From an uncultured Ruminococcus sp. (GTDB taxonomy: Bacteria > Bacillota > Clostridia > Oscillospirales > CAG-272), in the NCBI GenBank assembly GCA_902773455.1, contig CACYEW010000141.1:1-17416 (forward strand): a stretch of 17,416 bases of DNA, given 5' to 3'. Positions 14,593-17,416 of this stretch are shown here, in pieces; within the stretch, counting starts at the first letter, position 1; each line of letters opens with the position of its first letter. Below the pieces are notes generated by a model, which saw only the letters and a list, made by a program, of their open reading frames with translations, had not been told where the DNA came from and searched no databases. The translations under genes and the position numbers were made by a program.

Positions 14593-15591
14593 TCAAAGAG
14601 TTGTGAATCCTACTTTTCTGTATACTTTCGAAAGCGTTTTTCTTGCCAGATACGCGGCTTTTTCGGCGTTAGTCTTCATCACCGATTCAAGATACGCTTT
14701 GTCCGCCAATATTTCCGCGTAGCGCTTTTGTATCGGTTCAAGCTCATACGCGCACGCCTCGCCGACCGCGGTCTTGAATTCACCGTAGCCGACGCCTATG
14801 AATTCGGCTTCGATCTCTTCGTCGCTTTTTCCCGTCATGCAGGAATATATCGTCATGAGGTTCGAGATGCCTTCTTTGTTCTCTGCGCGTCTGACCTCCG
14901 TTTCGGAGTCTGTGACAGCGCGGCGGAATTTTTTGATTATTACGTCTTTCGGGTCGAGTATACGGACCACCGCGTTTTCGTTAGGATCCGATTTAGACAT
15001 TTTTTTCGTCGGTTCGGCAAGCGAATATATTTTCGCGCCGGGTTTCATATACGGTTCGGGTATGACGAACGTATCGGAATAAACGGCGTTGAATCTCTCC
15101 GCGATATCGCGCGTGAGTTCAAGATGCTGCTTCTGATCCTCGCCTATCGGCACGAGATCGGTCTGATACAGAAGGATATCCGCCGCCATCAGTACGGGGT
15201 AGGTGAAAAGTCCGGCGTTTATATTGTTTTCGTTCTTTGCCGATTTATCTTTGAACTGCGTCATTCTCGACAGCTCGCCGAACATCGTGTAGCAGTCTAA
15301 CACCCACGCGAGCTGAGCGTGCTGGGGAACATGGCTCTGAACGTAGAGTATGCTCTGCTCCGGATCGAGTCCGCAGGCGATATACAGCGCAAGCACCTCG
15401 TAAGTTCTTCTGCGCAGCTCCGCGGGCTGCTGTCTGACCGTGATCGCGTGCTGATCTACCACGCAGTAAAGACAGTTATACTTATCGGTGAATTCCGAAA
15501 AATTGCGGAGCGCGCCGAGATAATTTCCTATCGTTAAATTTCCGCTCGGCTGAATACCCGAGAATACTGTTTTTTTCTTATCGCTTTCCAT
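14593..15591 (-). CDS. trpS: tryptophanyl-tRNA synthetase
   Basis: A 332-residue class Ic synthetase that charges tRNA-Trp in the cytoplasm. FSGIQPSGNLTIGNYLGA at 10-27 holds the HIGH-type signature (TIGN), PVLMAADILLYQTDLVP and VGED-like IGEDQKQHLELTRDIA at 149-164 are the specific TrpS segments, and KKMSKSDPN at 196-204 is the KMSKS loop. The length is that of typical bacterial TrpS. ATG 15591 lies 2 bases after the aminotransferase stop, with AAAGGTT about 10 bases upstream in the end of that gene. There is no room for a T-box leader here or in front of the operon promoter. Why it shares a transcript with envelope genes is not evident from the sequence. Confidence 0.97.
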   Translation of the reverse strand: MESDKKKTVFSGIQPSGNLTIGNYLGALRNFSEFTDKYNCLYCVVDQHAITVRQQPAELRRRTYEVLALYIACGLDPEQSILYVQSHVPQHAQLAWVLDCYTMFGELSRMTQFKDKSAKNENNINAGLFTYPVLMAADILLYQTDLVPIGEDQKQHLELTRDIAERFNAVYSDTFVIPEPYMKPGAKIYSLAEPTKKMSKSDPNENAVVRILDPKDVIIKKFRRAVTDSETEVRRAENKEGISNLMTIYSCMTGKSDEEIEAEFIGVGYGEFKTAVGEACAYELEPIQKRYAEILADKAYLESVMKTNAEKAAYLARKTLSKVYRKVGFTTL

Positions 15592-15593
15592 TT

Positions 15594-16784
15594 TTATTTT
15601 AACCTTTCTTTCAATACGTCCGCAAGGATAGACACGCCTTTGATTATCTGCGCGTCGGACGGAGTGGAATAATTCATACGGAAGCCGCCCGTACCGATAC
15701 CGTTATCGCACAAAAACGTATCTCCCGGCACCACGGCGAGTTTTCTTTTTACGAGTTCTTTTATAATTTCCTTCATATCGGCGTATTCGGGCAGATCCGC
15801 CCAGATGAAGAGTCCGCCTTCGGGGCGCGTATAACGCACCGATCCCGGCAGTTTACCGTCAAGTTCGGAAAGCATCAGAGCGCATTTCCTTCCGTACAGC
15901 TCTCTTATCTTCGCTATATGCGCGTCAAGATCGTATTCCGTGAGGAATTTATGACAGATCATCTGGAAAAACAGGTTCGTATGCACGTCGTTAACCTGCT
16001 TACAGACGGTTATCTTGTTCGCTATTGCGTTATCGCAGATAACGTAACCCACGCGCATACCCGACGACAGTATTTTCGAAAACGAGCTGCAGTATACCAC
16101 TCTTCCCTCGGTATCCATGCTTTTGATCGGCAAAATGCTCTCGCCCGAGAACCTGAGTTCGCCGTACGGATCGTCTTCAAGTATGATCAGACCGTACTTT
16201 TTCGCAAGTTCAAGGCATTTTACGCGTTTTTCTTTCGACATCGTTTTACCGGTCGGATTCTGAAACGTGGGTATCAGATAGATAAGCTTCGGATTTTCAG
16301 CGGTCTTTATCGCGAATTCGAGCGCGTCGGTATTGATCCCGTCCGAGTCCATCGGTACGCCCACCGTCCTGCATCCGTGAGCGCGGAAAGCGTTCAGCGC
16401 TCCGATGAAGGTAGGCTCTTCGCATATCACCGTGTCTCCTCTGCTGCACAGGACTTTTGCGGTGAGGTCTATACCCTGCTGACCGCCCGACGTGATTATA
16501 GCCGTATCGTTATCGCCGCCGACGCCGAATCTTCTTTTCGCTCTTGCCTTAACCGATTCACGCAGCGGCGTAAAGCCTTCGGTTATACCGTACTGCAGCG
16601 CGACCGACGGACATTCGTCGAATATCGCGTCGGCGAATCTCTTCATATCAGCAACGGGAAAACTCTCCGGCGACGGATTGCCCGCGGCAAAAGATATCAC
16701 GTCCGGATCGGTAAGCGACTTGAATATTTCCCTTATTGCCGACGGTTTTAACGGCTCGGTGTTGTCGGAAAAAACATATTCCAT
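15594..16784 (-). CDS. PLP-dependent aminotransferase class I/II (2-aminoadipate/aromatic type)
   Basis: A 396-residue fold-type I aminotransferase. SFAAGNPSPESFP at 31-43, ITSGGQQGIDL at 97-107, QNPTG at 175-179, LEDDPYGEL at 202-210 and the PLP-binding Lys237 in SSFSKILSSGMRVGY are all visible, followed by PEGGLFIWADLP and the substrate-carboxylate region GGFRMNYS with its Arg. The overall pattern (SFAAGNPS start, EDDPYGEL, SSFSK) is that of the LysN/MocR-domain-like group, acting on 2-aminoadipate, aromatic or branched-chain amino acids; the true amino donor cannot be fixed by eye. It is the first gene of the minus-strand operon, behind a consensus promoter. ATG 16784 has GGAG at 16793-16796, 8 bases upstream. 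Confidence 0.9.
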   Translation of the reverse strand: MEYVFSDNTEPLKPSAIREIFKSLTDPDVISFAAGNPSPESFPVADMKRFADAIFDECPSVALQYGITEGFTPLRESVKARAKRRFGVGGDNDTAIITSGGQQGIDLTAKVLCSRGDTVICEEPTFIGALNAFRAHGCRTVGVPMDSDGINTDALEFAIKTAENPKLIYLIPTFQNPTGKTMSKEKRVKCLELAKKYGLIILEDDPYGELRFSGESILPIKSMDTEGRVVYCSSFSKILSSGMRVGYVICDNAIANKITVCKQVNDVHTNLFFQMICHKFLTEYDLDAHIAKIRELYGRKCALMLSELDGKLPGSVRYTRPEGGLFIWADLPEYADMKEIIKELVKRKLAVVPGDTFLCDNGIGTGGFRMNYSTPSDAQIIKGVSILADVLKERLK

Positions 16785-16820
16785 GCAAAAAACTCCAGCG
16801 AATACAAAAATACATTTTGA

Positions 16821-16849
16821 ATTATAACATTAATATATAGAAATTTCAA
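16821..16849 (-). promoter_or_regulatory. sigma-A type promoter of the minus-strand operon
   Basis: On the minus strand, TTGAAA (16844-16849) and TATAAT (16821-16826) are separated by exactly 17 bases. Transcription would start near 16814, about 30 bases before the aminotransferase ATG, leaving no space for a T-box or riboswitch leader. Confidence 0.86.
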
Positions 16850-16889
16850 GGCTAATTTGAAAATTCCCCGTTTTTTTTCGGAAATAATA

Positions 16890-16918
16890 TTGCAAAAAGT
16901 AAGTTTTTATTATATAAT
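16890..16918 (+). promoter_or_regulatory. sigma-A type promoter of murD, divergent from the operon promoter
   Basis: TTGCAA (16890-16895) and TATAAT (16913-16918) are 17 bases apart, with a leader of about 27 bases to ATG 16952. Its -35 box is 40 bases from the -35 box of the divergent promoter, an AT-rich stretch with no further recognised site. Confidence 0.84.
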
Positions 16919-16951
16919 GGCAGAGTAATCATAATTATTGACGGAGATAAC

Positions 16952-17416
16952 ATGAAAATCAGCGATTTCAGAAATACGGTAAGAGGCAAAACCGCCTCGG
17001 TACTCGGTCTCGGCATAAGCAATATACCGCTTTCGTATTTTCTTTTGTCGTGCGGCGTAAAGGTCACCGTCCGCGATAAGAAAAACAGATCCGAGCTCGG
17101 AGAGGAAGCCGACAGGCTCGAAGCGCTCGGCGTTCGGTTCGTGCTCGGCGAAAAATATCTCGACGGCATTAACGACGATCTTATATTCAGATCTCCCGGT
17201 ATCCGTCCCGACGTGCCGGGGATCGCGGAAGCGGTTTCGAACGGAAGCGTTTTATCGAGCGAAATGGAACTGTTTTTCGAGCTTTGTCCGTGTAAGATCA
17301 TCGCGATCACCGGCAGCGACGGAAAAACGACGACTACTACCGTCACGTCGCTGATCCTTAAAAAGCAGGCGGAACTTTCGGGCGCAGGCGGACGTGTGTA
17401 TCTCGGCGGCAACATC
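16952..17416 (+). CDS. murD: UDP-N-acetylmuramoyl-L-alanine--D-glutamate ligase, N-terminal part (partial)
   Basis: The first 155 residues are present and the frame is still open at the window end. The start MKISDFRNTVRGKTASVLGLGISNIPL has a Rossmann-like GLGISN that holds UDP in MurD, followed by FRSPGIRPDVPG (the SPG motif after the UDP-binding domain), SSEMELFFEL at about 108-117 and the ATP-binding P-loop ITGSDGKTTTTT at about 126-137, then LGGNI, the start of the GNIG motif. These together point to MurD, which adds D-glutamate to the muropeptide precursor, rather than MurC, MurE or MurF. ATG 16952 has GGAGA at 16943-16947, 4 bases upstream. It is transcribed away from the envelope operon. 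Confidence 0.92.
   Translation, partial: MKISDFRNTVRGKTASVLGLGISNIPLSYFLLSCGVKVTVRDKKNRSELGEEADRLEALGVRFVLGEKYLDGINDDLIFRSPGIRPDVPGIAEAVSNGSVLSSEMELFFELCPCKIIAITGSDGKTTTTTVTSLILKKQAELSGAGGRVYLGGNI

Noticed and set aside
16852..17415. Open frame on the minus strand covering the start of murD
   Set aside because: It runs through the murD promoter and P-loop region, and murD is clear on the other strand.

Overview
The window looks like a chromosomal segment of an uncultivated anaerobic, Gram-positive-type member of the Bacillota (class Clostridia). This is inferred from strong AGGAGG-like ribosome binding sites, consensus sigma-A promoters with 17-base spacers, UGA used as a stop codon, lipoproteins with long Thr/Glu/Pro linkers, a BspA-type leucine-rich repeat and clostridial-style metabolic genes. 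GC content is roughly one half by eye. I cannot name a genus. No tRNA, rRNA, CRISPR array, insertion sequence, phage gene, riboswitch or T-box was seen, and no gene-free stretch reaches 300 bases; the longest (about 167 bases) holds two divergent promoters.

Left part, plus strand (1-5062). The window opens inside the 3' end of a glycogen branching enzyme gene (glgB). A 739-residue aconitase-superfamily hydratase of the YbhJ-like kind and an (alpha/alpha)6-barrel glycoside hydrolase related to GH63 and debranching-type enzymes follow at gaps of 15 and 14 bases, so the three are probably co-transcribed. A separate gene with its own strong promoter encodes glyceraldehyde-3-phosphate dehydrogenase (gap) and ends at a textbook rho-independent terminator.

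Centre and right, minus strand (16849 down to 5069). Nine genes run in one direction from a consensus promoter at 16821-16849: a PLP-dependent aminotransferase, tryptophanyl-tRNA synthetase (trpS), a secreted NAGPA-type phosphodiester glycosidase, a GT2 glycosyltransferase fused to a GtrA-like membrane domain, an Lgt-like membrane protein, three paralogous lipoproteins with AlgX/AlgJ (DHHW)-type SGNH domains, and a NamZ-like exo-N-acetylmuramidase (GH171). Gaps are 1-50 bases or 4-base overlaps, except 96 bases before the SGNH trio, where a second promoter (TTGACA-17-TAAGTT with an extended TG) sits. The last gene converges on gap.

Far right, plus strand. A divergent promoter drives a partial murD gene for cytoplasmic peptidoglycan precursor synthesis, cut by the window edge.

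The most interesting part is the block 5069-14576. It combines three tandem surface lipoproteins carrying the same Ig-like plus SGNH core, one with an inserted leucine-rich repeat, a divergent Lgt-like protein, a lipid-linked sugar synthase/flippase fusion, a secreted phosphodiester glycosidase and a muramic-acid-releasing glycosidase. I infer a cell-envelope glycopolymer decoration or remodelling system. No MBOAT acyl donor is encoded in the window, so the chemistry of the SGNH proteins (O-acetyltransfer or esterase) is open.
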